Position numbers and translations under genes: made by a program. The notes under the pieces were generated by a model. It had not been told where the DNA came from. It ran no database searches and saw only the letters and a list, made by a program, of their open reading frames with translations. A stretch of 8,807 bases of DNA, taken from the NCBI GenBank assembly GCA_021159825.1, contig JAGHDR010000251.1, forward strand, positions 1-8,807. The letters run 5' to 3'. The stretch is from Deltaproteobacteria bacterium. GTDB taxonomy: Bacteria > Desulfobacterota > DSM-4660 > Desulfatiglandales > Desulfatiglandaceae. This document shows positions 1 to 6,099 of the stretch, one piece after another; position 1 is the first letter of the stretch; every line of letters begins with the position of its first letter.

Positions 1-185
1 ATGTAAATAGGGAGAAAAATGGGATTTGGGAAAAACCCAGACGAATCAAATAAAAAATTTATATTCTTTAAATTTAGAACTACGCCATTGTTGTACCTTT
101 TGTTGAAAATGACACTGAAATATTTCTTAAAACTGCCTTTCCAAGCCGAAAATATACCAAACGATATGGTTTAAAAGGGGAATGA
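1..185 (+). pseudogene. BrnT-like toxin, damaged 3' remnant (5' end outside window)
   Basis: The frame ending at TGA 183-185 encodes, from codon 78-80, NYAIVVPFVENDTEIFLKTA followed by FPSRKYTKRYG. This is the C-terminal signature of BrnT-type ribonuclease toxins (hydrophobic strand, VPFVE, IFLKT, PSRK, KxYG). That frame is closed just upstream by TAG 75-77 and TAA 69-71. The expected preceding segment appears instead in another frame (34-75, NPDESNKKFIFFKF), which resembles the family's NPxxExxxNQKIFxF stretch, so a one-base loss near 76-78 is likely. A second shift near 33 is possible, because REKNGIWE lies in yet another frame. All three frames carry stops between 4 and 53, so no intact toxin can be read here. 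The last codons overlap the antitoxin start, the usual toxin-first order. The family call on the tail is fairly firm. The exact lesions are inferred, and a sequencing error could explain one of them. Confidence 0.62.
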
Positions 186-481
186 TGAAAAAAATAAGTA
201 AAAAGGCATTTATGCCAATTGATCAGGAAGAAAAAAACCTGATGGAATCAATCGAACGTGATGAATGGCAGTCAGTCGAGAATATTGATCAGGAAAAAGA
301 AAAGGCAATAATGGCGGCCCGAAATACCTTAAAAAAAGAAAAACGAATAAATCTTCGTCTTACTCAAAAGGATTATCATCAAATTCAGATAAAGGCTATT
401 GAGGAAGGCATTCCATATCAAACACTTATATCAAGTCTTGTGCATAAATATCTGAATGGTTCGTTAGCCTCAAAGTCATAA
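182..481 (+). CDS. CopG/BrnA-type ribbon-helix-helix antitoxin
   Basis: This 99-residue protein is likely the antitoxin and autorepressor of a type II toxin-antitoxin pair. Residues 12-52 are charged and helical, with the DQEEKNLMESIERDEW and SVENI blocks typical of the CopG_antitoxin family and presumably contacting the toxin. Residues 55-93 (RINLRLTQKDYHQIQIKAI, then EEGIPYQTLISSLVHKYLNG) form a ribbon-helix-helix DNA-binding domain, with strand RINLRL, helix 62-75 and helix 78-91. There are two adjacent ATGs, at 182 and 185. The purine-rich AAAAGGGG (173-180) sits better for the second (4 bases away) than for the first (1 base), so the protein may be 98 residues. The start overlaps the toxin stop (ATGA), so translation was coupled. 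Because the toxin frame is broken, this may be an orphan antitoxin. The region is clearly more AT-rich than the rest of the window, which suggests acquisition. Confidence 0.82.
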   Translation: MMKKISKKAFMPIDQEEKNLMESIERDEWQSVENIDQEKEKAIMAARNTLKKEKRINLRLTQKDYHQIQIKAIEEGIPYQTLISSLVHKYLNGSLASKS

Positions 482-531
482 GAAGAGAACAGAACAAATA
501 CATTCACCGGAGCGCAATCGCCCTTGAATAG

Positions 532-560
532 TTGACATACAGTGGTCTAGACAAAATTAA
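532..560 (+). promoter_or_regulatory. Weak sigma70-like promoter candidate for pncB-rtcB
   Basis: A perfect TTGACA at 532-537 is followed after 17 bases by AATTAA (555-560), which matches only three of six -10 positions. It is correctly oriented about 150 bp upstream of pncB. The -35 is good and the -10 poor, so this is a candidate only. Confidence 0.25.
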
Positions 561-694
561 CTTTAATTCAAATTTTGGTGTGGCGCCCGGTGATGCCAGC
601 GTTAGAGACCTTATGACAAAGGGAGACCACAGGGAGAAAAGGGGACAGGGCAATAGATGCCATGCTTTCTGCCGGAGCTGTTGCACTACACATA

Positions 695-701
695 AGTGAG
701 G
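695..701 (+). promoter_or_regulatory. Ribosome-binding site of pncB
   Basis: AGTGAGG ends seven bases before ATG 709. It supports that start, which also matches the normal family N-terminus (TDLYQLTM). Confidence 0.6.
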
Positions 702-708
702 TTATACC

Positions 709-2052
709 ATGAAGCGGATATCTTCATTACTAACGGATCTTTACCAGCTGACCATGCTGCAAGGGTATGTCGAGCAATCAATGGATGATATTGCCGTATT
801 TGAGTTTTTTGTCCGCAAACTGCCAAGGGAAAGGAATTTTTTTATGGCAGCCGGTCTTGCCCAGGTTATTGACTACCTGGAAACCATTGCTTTTGCCCGG
901 GACGACCTTGACTATCTGGCTGAAGATGACCGGTTTCACCCGGATTTTTTACGTTACCTTGCCAACTTTCGTTTCACCGGCGATGTGCATGCCATGGCCG
1001 AGGGTACCCTTTTTTTTCCTGATGAGCCGATCATCCGCATAACCGCTCCCATTTTCCAGGCTCAATTAGTAGAAACACGGGTCATTAATATTTTGCAGTT
1101 TCAGACCATGATCGCCTCAAAAGCAGCCAGGATGACTCTTGCCGCTCCGGAAAAACAACTGGTTGATTTTGGATTACGCCGGGCCCACGGCGCAGAGGCA
1201 GGACTTTTTGCAGCCAGGGCCAGTTACCTGGCGGGATTTAACGGCACCTCCACGGTGCTTGCCGGTAAAATGTACGGCATTCCGGTCTTCGGCACCATGG
1301 CCCATTCCTTTATTCAGGCCCATGATTCCGAAACATTGGCCTTTGAGCATTTTGCCGAAAGCCAGCCGGATAATGTCGTTTTGCTCATTGATACCTATGA
1401 CACTGAAAAGGGGGCGGACAAGGTGGTGGCACTGGCCCCGCGTTTGGCGGAAAAGGGTATCATCATCAAAGGGGTCCGGCTGGACAGCGGGGACATGATC
1501 CTGCATGCAAAAAAGGTGCGCCGGATACTCGACCAGGGCGGTCTTACGGATGTGCATATCCTCACCAGCGGCAACCTTGATGAATACAAACTGGCCGAAT
1601 TTAGTCAAGCAGACGCTCCCATTGACGGCTTTGGGGTAGGGACCAGAATGACCACCTCAGCAGACGCTCCTTATCTTGATTGCGCTTACAAGTTGGTGGA
1701 ATATGCCGGAATCGCCCGTCGTAAGCGCTCGGAGGGGAAGGCTACCTGGCCGGGGCGCAAACAGGTGTTTCGCAGCTTTGATCCTCACGGCAGAATGTGT
1801 GGTGATATACTCACTCTTGCGAGTGACGAATTAACCGGAACACCCCTGGTACAGCATGTGATGAAGCAGGGCAAACGAATTTCCGAGCAGCCGGACGTGA
1901 AAAAATCGAGAGAGTATGCCTTTTCTCAGCTTGCCGGTTTGCCGGATTATTTGATACAATTAGACGAAAGTGAGAAATATCCGGTTGAAATATCCAGGCC
2001 CCTTGCCGAACTTGCGCAAAAAGTGGATTTGAGGAGCAGTGCCGAGCCGTGA
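709..2052 (+). CDS. pncB: Nicotinate phosphoribosyltransferase (EC 6.3.4.21)
   Basis: This cytosolic enzyme joins nicotinate and PRPP to give nicotinate mononucleotide, the first step of the Preiss-Handler NAD salvage route, with ATP hydrolysis coupled through a phosphohistidine. The 447-residue length and N-terminus (LTDLYQLTM, residues 8-16) fit the bacterial/archaeal PncB group. Visible motifs are DFGLRRAHG (153-161), FNGTSTVLA (177-185), GTMAHS (195-200, His199 the likely phosphorylated residue), DTYDTEKG (228-235), GVRLDSGD (255-262), TSGNLDE (286-292) and GFGVGT (307-312). These build the type II phosphoribosyltransferase barrel and the PRPP and nicotinate sites, and no key residue seems lost. 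The C-terminal part (about 335-447) is the usual family extension. The start at 709 has a good ribosome-binding site. The stop codon is embedded in the rtcB start (GTGA), implying co-transcription and coupled translation. Confidence 0.95.
   Translation: MKRISSLLTDLYQLTMLQGYVEQSMDDIAVFEFFVRKLPRERNFFMAAGLAQVIDYLETIAFARDDLDYLAEDDRFHPDFLRYLANFRFTGDVHAMAEGTLFFPDEPIIRITAPIFQAQLVETRVINILQFQTMIASKAARMTLAAPEKQLVDFGLRRAHGAEAGLFAARASYLAGFNGTSTVLAGKMYGIPVFGTMAHSFIQAHDSETLAFEHFAESQPDNVVLLIDTYDTEKGADKVVALAPRLAEKGIIIKGVRLDSGDMILHAKKVRRILDQGGLTDVHILTSGNLDEYKLAEFSQADAPIDGFGVGTRMTTSADAPYLDCAYKLVEYAGIARRKRSEGKATWPGRKQVFRSFDPHGRMCGDILTLASDELTGTPLVQHVMKQGKRISEQPDVKKSREYAFSQLAGLPDYLIQLDESEKYPVEISRPLAELAQKVDLRSSAEP
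2031..2036 (+). promoter_or_regulatory. Likely ribosome-binding site of rtcB, inside pncB
   Basis: GAGGAG lies 12 bases before the GTG at 2049, a rather long spacing. There is no in-frame ATG near the start, so this site and the GTGA overlap together support the GTG start. Ribosomes finishing pncB may also re-initiate here. Confidence 0.45.
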
Positions 2053-3221
2053 AACAGGTGATCACCAGCGAAAAAAAGCCGATTAAGCTCTGGCTTGACG
2101 ATATCGAGGGAAATACCCTGGCCCAGGCCCAAAATATTGCCAACCTGCCCTTCGTCTTTAAGCATGTGGCAGTGATGCCCGACGCCCATCTTGGCTACGG
2201 GATGCCCATCGGCGGGGTAATGGCCTCCGAAGAGATGGTGATCCCCAATGCGGTGGGGGTTGATATAGGCTGTGGCATGTGCGCTGTAAAAACCTCGCTC
2301 ACTTCAATCTCAACGGAAAAGCTCAAAGTCGTGCTTGGCGGCATCAGAAACACCATTCCCCTTGGTTTTAAACACCACAAAAAAAAACAGCACAGGTCCC
2401 TAATGCCGAAAGTACAAGGTGGACGGATCGAAGATCTTCCCCTTGTCTCCAGAGAATACAGCAATGCCAGGACCCAACTCGGTACCCTTGGGGGCGGCAA
2501 TCATTTTATCGAAATCCAGAAAGGGAACGACGGCCATATCTGGCTGATGATCCATTCCGGCAGCCGCAATATCGGCTTTAAGGTGGCCAACCATTACAAC
2601 CGGCTGGCCATTGATTTGAACCGTAAATGGGGATCAAATATTCCCCATAAATGGCAGCTTGCTTTCCTGCCCATTGACGACGAAAGCGGCAGAACCTATC
2701 TCCGGGAAATGCAGTATTGTCTTGATTTCGCCTATGCCAACCGTAAACTGATGATGGAGCGGGTAAAGGATGTCCTGCTAGCGGTGGTACAGCCGGTTAC
2801 CTTTGAGCCGATGATCAATATCGCCCACAACTATGCGGCCCTGGAAACCCATTTTCATAAAAATGTCATGATTCATCGCAAAGGGGCCACAAGTGCCCAA
2901 GAGGGAGAGATCGGTATTATTCCCGGTTCCCAGGGCACTCCAAGTTATATTGTTCGGGGCAAGGGAGAACGTGAGAGTTTTCAGTCCTGTTCCCATGGGG
3001 CCGGTCGTAAAATGGGACGTAAACAGGCCCAACGACAACTGGATTTGGAGCATGAGCAGAAATTGCTGGAAGACCAGGGCATTCTCCACTCCGTTCGCAG
3101 TAAACGGGACCTTGATGAAGCGTCCGGGGCCTATAAGAATATAGATGAAGTCATAGAGAATCAACTTGATCTAGTGGAAGTGCTGGTTGAGTTGCGCCCT
3201 TTGGCGGTGATTAAGGGGTAG
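2049..3221 (+). CDS. rtcB: RtcB family RNA-splicing ligase (3'-phosphate/5'-OH)
   Basis: This is a GTP- and Mn2+-dependent RNA ligase that joins 2',3'-cyclic phosphate or 3'-phosphate ends to 5'-OH ends through an RtcB-GMP intermediate. In bacteria it repairs RNA cut by ribonucleases. The 390 residues span the whole family, ending in the typical DLVEVLVELRPLAVIKG. Metal and active-site motifs are intact: VMPDAHLGYG (42-51), GVDIGCGM (70-77, Asp72 and Cys75), GGGNHFIE (148-155, His152), HSGSR (169-173), AHNY (259-262, His260), RKGATSA (277-283), IIPGSQG (290-296) and CSHGAGR (314-320, His316 being the guanylated histidine). The start is GTG within the pncB stop, a 4-bp overlap. An A9 run at 2379-2387 encodes Lys111-113. 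No archease, RtcA or RtcR is in view, so its substrate and regulation cannot be read from the context. The coupling to NAD salvage is unusual among contexts I know. Confidence 0.95.
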   Translation: MKQVITSEKKPIKLWLDDIEGNTLAQAQNIANLPFVFKHVAVMPDAHLGYGMPIGGVMASEEMVIPNAVGVDIGCGMCAVKTSLTSISTEKLKVVLGGIRNTIPLGFKHHKKKQHRSLMPKVQGGRIEDLPLVSREYSNARTQLGTLGGGNHFIEIQKGNDGHIWLMIHSGSRNIGFKVANHYNRLAIDLNRKWGSNIPHKWQLAFLPIDDESGRTYLREMQYCLDFAYANRKLMMERVKDVLLAVVQPVTFEPMINIAHNYAALETHFHKNVMIHRKGATSAQEGEIGIIPGSQGTPSYIVRGKGERESFQSCSHGAGRKMGRKQAQRQLDLEHEQKLLEDQGILHSVRSKRDLDEASGAYKNIDEVIENQLDLVEVLVELRPLAVIKG

Positions 3222-3374
3222 GTTCCAAGATGCAGGGCATGTTTACCCAACAATTGATTGCATGTTATCTCTTTCGCAACCGTTCACCGGGGGTCGCAAA
3301 AGGCGCCGCTGATCTGGAGACGACAATATATTTTTTACAAGCGATCCCTGAACCGGCAACCATAAACCGATCCC
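3222..3374. other. Intergenic gap between rtcB and dus
   Basis: These 153 bases hold no convincing gene, terminator or promoter. A short plus-strand frame (ATG 3230 to TAA 3401-3403, 57 codons) overlaps the dus start in another frame and shows no domain. The gap probably separates two transcription units, because every other junction downstream to 6942 is overlapping or nearly so. Confidence 0.45.
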
Positions 3375-4373
3375 ATGTTAAAAATAGGCAACCTCTCACT
3401 TAAAAATTACCTCATCATGGCCCCCATGGCGGGCATCACCAACCCGCCGTTTCGTTTGATCGCCAAACGGCTGGGAGCGGGCCTCGTGGTCACGGAGATG
3501 GTGAGCGCCGCGGGTCTTTCAATGGGCCATGAAAAGACCTTTCGCTACCTGGAGGGTTCTCCCGAGGAAAAGCCCCTCTCGGTACAGATATTCGGTGCGG
3601 ACCCTCAGGACATGGCCGTGGCAACTGAAATTGCGATTGAAAAAGGCGCCGACCTGGTGGATATCAACATGGGATGCCCCGCCCGGAAAGTGGTCAGGAA
3701 CGGGTCCGGCGGAGCGCTACTTCGAAATCCGGCGTCAGTTCGGGATATGGTCGCGGCCGTCCGCAAGGTCTGTACCGTTCCCCTGACCGTGAAAATCCGG
3801 GCAGGCTGGTCCCCACCGGAGGCCAATTTTCTGGAAATCGCCCGCATCATTGAGGATTGCGGCGCAGATGCCGTCACCGTCCATCCCCGGTTCGTGAAAC
3901 AAGGGTTTTCAGGGCAGGCAGACTGGGGCATCATCCGGGAGGTCAAGAAAAAGCTGGGGATTCCCGTCATCGGCAACGGTGACGTATTTAAACCGGCGTC
4001 AGCCTTGAAAATGAGAGAAGAAACCGGGTGTGACGGCGTCATGATCGGTCGGGGCGCCATGGGAAATCCATGGATATTCAAGCAGATTCTGGACCTTGAG
4101 CAGGGCTTGGAGGCGCGCCCACCCAATTTGTCTGAAAGAAGGGCCGTCATTACGACACATTTCGAATTACTGTCCCGCATCATCGGTGAAAACAGGGCCT
4201 CTAAACTGATGCGGGGATTGCTCCTGGGATATACCAAAGGTCTGCCCCACAGCAGTCGTTTTCGCGGATCTTTTACCGGCATCAAGGATTTTCGGACCAT
4301 GGTGGAAGCTCTGGACCGATATTTTGCCACCCTCATGGAACGCCGGGAATTGTCAGGAGATAACCCCAAATGA
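3375..4373 (+). CDS. dusB: tRNA-dihydrouridine synthase (DusB-like)
   Basis: This FMN enzyme reduces specific uridines in the tRNA body to dihydrouridine using NAD(P)H. The 332 residues give a TIM barrel followed by a helical tRNA-binding domain (about 245-325). Visible motifs are the FMN-site APMAGITNPPFR (16-27), QIFGADP (71-77), DINMGCPARKVV (96-107, with Cys101 as the general acid), NGSGGALL (109-116), VKIRAGW (139-145, Lys140), ADAVTVHPR (164-172, His170), GNGDV (200-204) and GRGAMGNPW (225-233). The segment after His170 reads PRF where many Dus proteins have GRT. An in-frame TAA at 3363-3365 excludes an upstream start, and ATG 3375 gives the normal family N-terminus. I see no good Shine-Dalgarno sequence before it. 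Its stop overlaps the ispH start by 4 bp (ATGA), so it heads this operon. The DusB subtype is inferred from overall likeness. Confidence 0.92.
   Translation: MLKIGNLSLKNYLIMAPMAGITNPPFRLIAKRLGAGLVVTEMVSAAGLSMGHEKTFRYLEGSPEEKPLSVQIFGADPQDMAVATEIAIEKGADLVDINMGCPARKVVRNGSGGALLRNPASVRDMVAAVRKVCTVPLTVKIRAGWSPPEANFLEIARIIEDCGADAVTVHPRFVKQGFSGQADWGIIREVKKKLGIPVIGNGDVFKPASALKMREETGCDGVMIGRGAMGNPWIFKQILDLEQGLEARPPNLSERRAVITTHFELLSRIIGENRASKLMRGLLLGYTKGLPHSSRFRGSFTGIKDFRTMVEALDRYFATLMERRELSGDNPK
4355..4360 (+). promoter_or_regulatory. Ribosome-binding site of the ispH-ubiA gene
   Basis: AGGAGA inside the end of dus lies nine bases before ATG 4370, fixing the start of the overlapping ispH fusion gene. 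Confidence 0.6.
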
Positions 4374-6088
4374 AAGTGATCTTAGCCAAAACCGCCGGCT
4401 TCTGCATGGGCGTGCGACGGGCCATGGAAATGGTCATGGCTGAATCCAACAAAAAAGAAGGGCCGCTCTTTACGTTTGGTCCCCTCATTCACAACAAACA
4501 GGTACTGGACCTTCTTGAGGCCAAAGGGATAAAAGCCACCGACGACACCACAGGGATTACCACCGGCAGGATTCTGATTCGAGCCCACGGCATCCCACCC
4601 CGCGATCGGGAGATGCTTGAGAATTCAGGGCTCAAGGTCATTGACGCCACATGTCCCAAGGTGACCCGCGTACAAGCCATTATTCAGCACCAATCCAACA
4701 AGGACCGCCCTACCATCATCGTGGGGGACAAAAACCACGCGGAAGTGATCGGTCTAATGGGCTACAGCAACAAACCTGCCCACCTTATCGAGAAAAAAGC
4801 GGATGTGGCAGATCTTCCGCCACTGGAAAACCCCTTTGTGGTGGCACAAACCACCCAGGATACTGAAGATTTCAGGAAAATTGTTTCGGCCCTGCAAGCA
4901 CGTTTCCCGGACATTCAGATCTTTGACACCATCTGCGATGCCACACACGAACGTCAGGAGGAAGTGCGTACCTTCAAAGAACGGGTAGAAGGGGTGGTTG
5001 TGGTGGGCGGTTTTCACAGCGCCAACACCCAGCGACTGGTCAAGATATCCGAAGGGGAACACATTCCCACCTTTCATGTGGAAACGGAAAAGGAACTGCC
5101 CCGTGAGGCCCTTTCCCAAATGAAGGTGATCGGTCTTGCAGCCGGTGCTTCCACCCCTCACTGGCTCATCAAAAATGTGATGCAGGAAATTGAAGCCATT
5201 CGAGCCCGGAGGGAAGCCCCCCTTGTTTATGGGGTCAAGCAGATTTATCGGTTCTTGGTGCTCAGCAACCTGGCTGCGGGGATAGGCGCGTTCAGTTTTG
5301 CCTATGCCGTTCTGCGTCTTGCGGATGGAAAAACAGACCTGGTGTTCCCCTTGATGGCGGCCCTCTACATTTATGCCATGCATGTTTTCAACCGGTTTCT
5401 GGACAAGGGTGCCGCCTCCTACAATGATTCGAATCGGACCACGTTTCAAAAGCAGCACAAAAACCTGCTGATCCTCATGGGATCCATTGCATTGGGCGTC
5501 GCTTTGATCTTCTCTTTCATAACGGGGTTCGGCACCTTTATGGCCCTTCTTGGCGTAAGCCTTTTAGGTGTTGTATACAGCATCCCCCTGATTCCCGAAG
5601 GGGCCGGAAATCGTTACCGATTTGTCAAGATCAAAGATATTCCCGGGTCCCGCAGTCTGTCCGAGGCGCTGGCCTGGGTGGCCGTCATGGTGTTTTTGCC
5701 CCTTTTCAGTGGTTCACCGGGTCCGGTTTTGAGCGTTGTGATTGCGGCAATTACCGTGTTTTCCTTCAGTTATGCCAGGGCTGTTCTTTTCAGCCTGTTT
5801 CAACTTCAAGGCGATCTGATGGTGGGCGCGGAAACCCTGCCCATCACATTGGGTGAAAAACGGACCCTGACCCTTTTCAAGCGGAGTCTTCTGAGCACGG
5901 CACTGCTGTTGGTGGTTAGTACCCTGTTAAACCTCGTCAGTCCAATTTTTTGCCTGATGCTCATTCCTCTTTTGACCCTGCTCCTTTGTCTTTATACCTA
6001 TGAAAAACAGTGGCTTTCTCCCGGAATCGTTCTGGAAGGCCTTGTAGAATGCAATTTCCTTTTGGCAGGGCTTCTTATTTTATTATAG
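4370..6088 (+). CDS. ispH: Fusion: IspH (HMBPP reductase) + UbiA-like prenyltransferase domain
   Basis: Residues 1-280 are a full IspH/LytB, the iron-sulfur enzyme that ends the MEP pathway by turning HMBPP into IPP and DMAPP. The three cluster cysteines are Cys12 (GFCMGVRRA), Cys95 (DATCPKV) and Cys189 (TICDATHERQ). The substrate residues are present: His41, His73 (RAHG), His123 and Glu125 (NHAE), Thr161-162, Ser217 and Asn219 (HSANT), and Ser261 (GAST). Residues 290-572 hold about seven to eight hydrophobic segments and look like a UbiA intramembrane prenyltransferase: N341-x3-D345 at the first Asp motif, YSIPL (403-407), KIKDIPGSRS (420-429) and D482LMVGAETLPITLG at the second. The Asp motifs are incomplete: the usual i+8 Asp of motif 1 is Ala349, and the first Asp of motif 2 is Gln478. 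The join at 280-290 is in one continuous frame. The gene overlaps dus by 4 bp and is followed 11 bp later by a glycosyltransferase. The prenyl acceptor is unknown. Confidence 0.93.
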   Translation: MKVILAKTAGFCMGVRRAMEMVMAESNKKEGPLFTFGPLIHNKQVLDLLEAKGIKATDDTTGITTGRILIRAHGIPPRDREMLENSGLKVIDATCPKVTRVQAIIQHQSNKDRPTIIVGDKNHAEVIGLMGYSNKPAHLIEKKADVADLPPLENPFVVAQTTQDTEDFRKIVSALQARFPDIQIFDTICDATHERQEEVRTFKERVEGVVVVGGFHSANTQRLVKISEGEHIPTFHVETEKELPREALSQMKVIGLAAGASTPHWLIKNVMQEIEAIRARREAPLVYGVKQIYRFLVLSNLAAGIGAFSFAYAVLRLADGKTDLVFPLMAALYIYAMHVFNRFLDKGAASYNDSNRTTFQKQHKNLLILMGSIALGVALIFSFITGFGTFMALLGVSLLGVVYSIPLIPEGAGNRYRFVKIKDIPGSRSLSEALAWVAVMVFLPLFSGSPGPVLSVVIAAITVFSFSYARAVLFSLFQLQGDLMVGAETLPITLGEKRTLTLFKRSLLSTALLLVVSTLLNLVSPIFCLMLIPLLTLLLCLYTYEKQWLSPGIVLEGLVECNFLLAGLLILL

Positions 6089-6099
6089 AGAATTTTTAT

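Larger units (their letters stand above)
482..708. other. Intergenic region before pncB, no recognised gene
   Basis: This 227-bp gap separates the AT-rich antitoxin from pncB and holds no gene I recognise. Base composition changes within it: 482-580 is AT-rich and 581-708 resembles the downstream genes. I see a weak promoter candidate at 532-560 and the pncB ribosome-binding site. A 60-codon minus-strand frame (504-686) has no domain I know. I do not see a strong Rho-independent terminator for the antitoxin or a recognisable NAD riboswitch. Confidence 0.5.

Noticed and set aside
504..686. 60-codon minus-strand frame before pncB treated as a gene
   Set aside because: There is no recognisable motif or ribosome-binding site and the composition is mixed; it is kept only as an unexplained region.
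3230..3403. 57-codon plus-strand frame between rtcB and dus
   Set aside because: It overlaps the dus start, lacks a Shine-Dalgarno sequence, and its composition and sequence resemble no family I know.
3605..4369. Long minus-strand open frame (254 codons) opposite dus
   Set aside because: It lies wholly opposite a strongly recognised gene, shows no domain, and is expected from codon bias in a GC-rich gene.
4754..5458. Minus-strand open frame (234 codons) opposite ispH-ubiA
   Set aside because: It is a shadow of the IspH coding frame with no recognisable motif.
6010..6099. Upstream extension of the GT2 frame to ATG 6010
   Set aside because: The added 30 residues are inside ispH-ubiA and unlike a glycosyltransferase N-terminus; ATG 6100 gives the normal VSVIIPTFN start.
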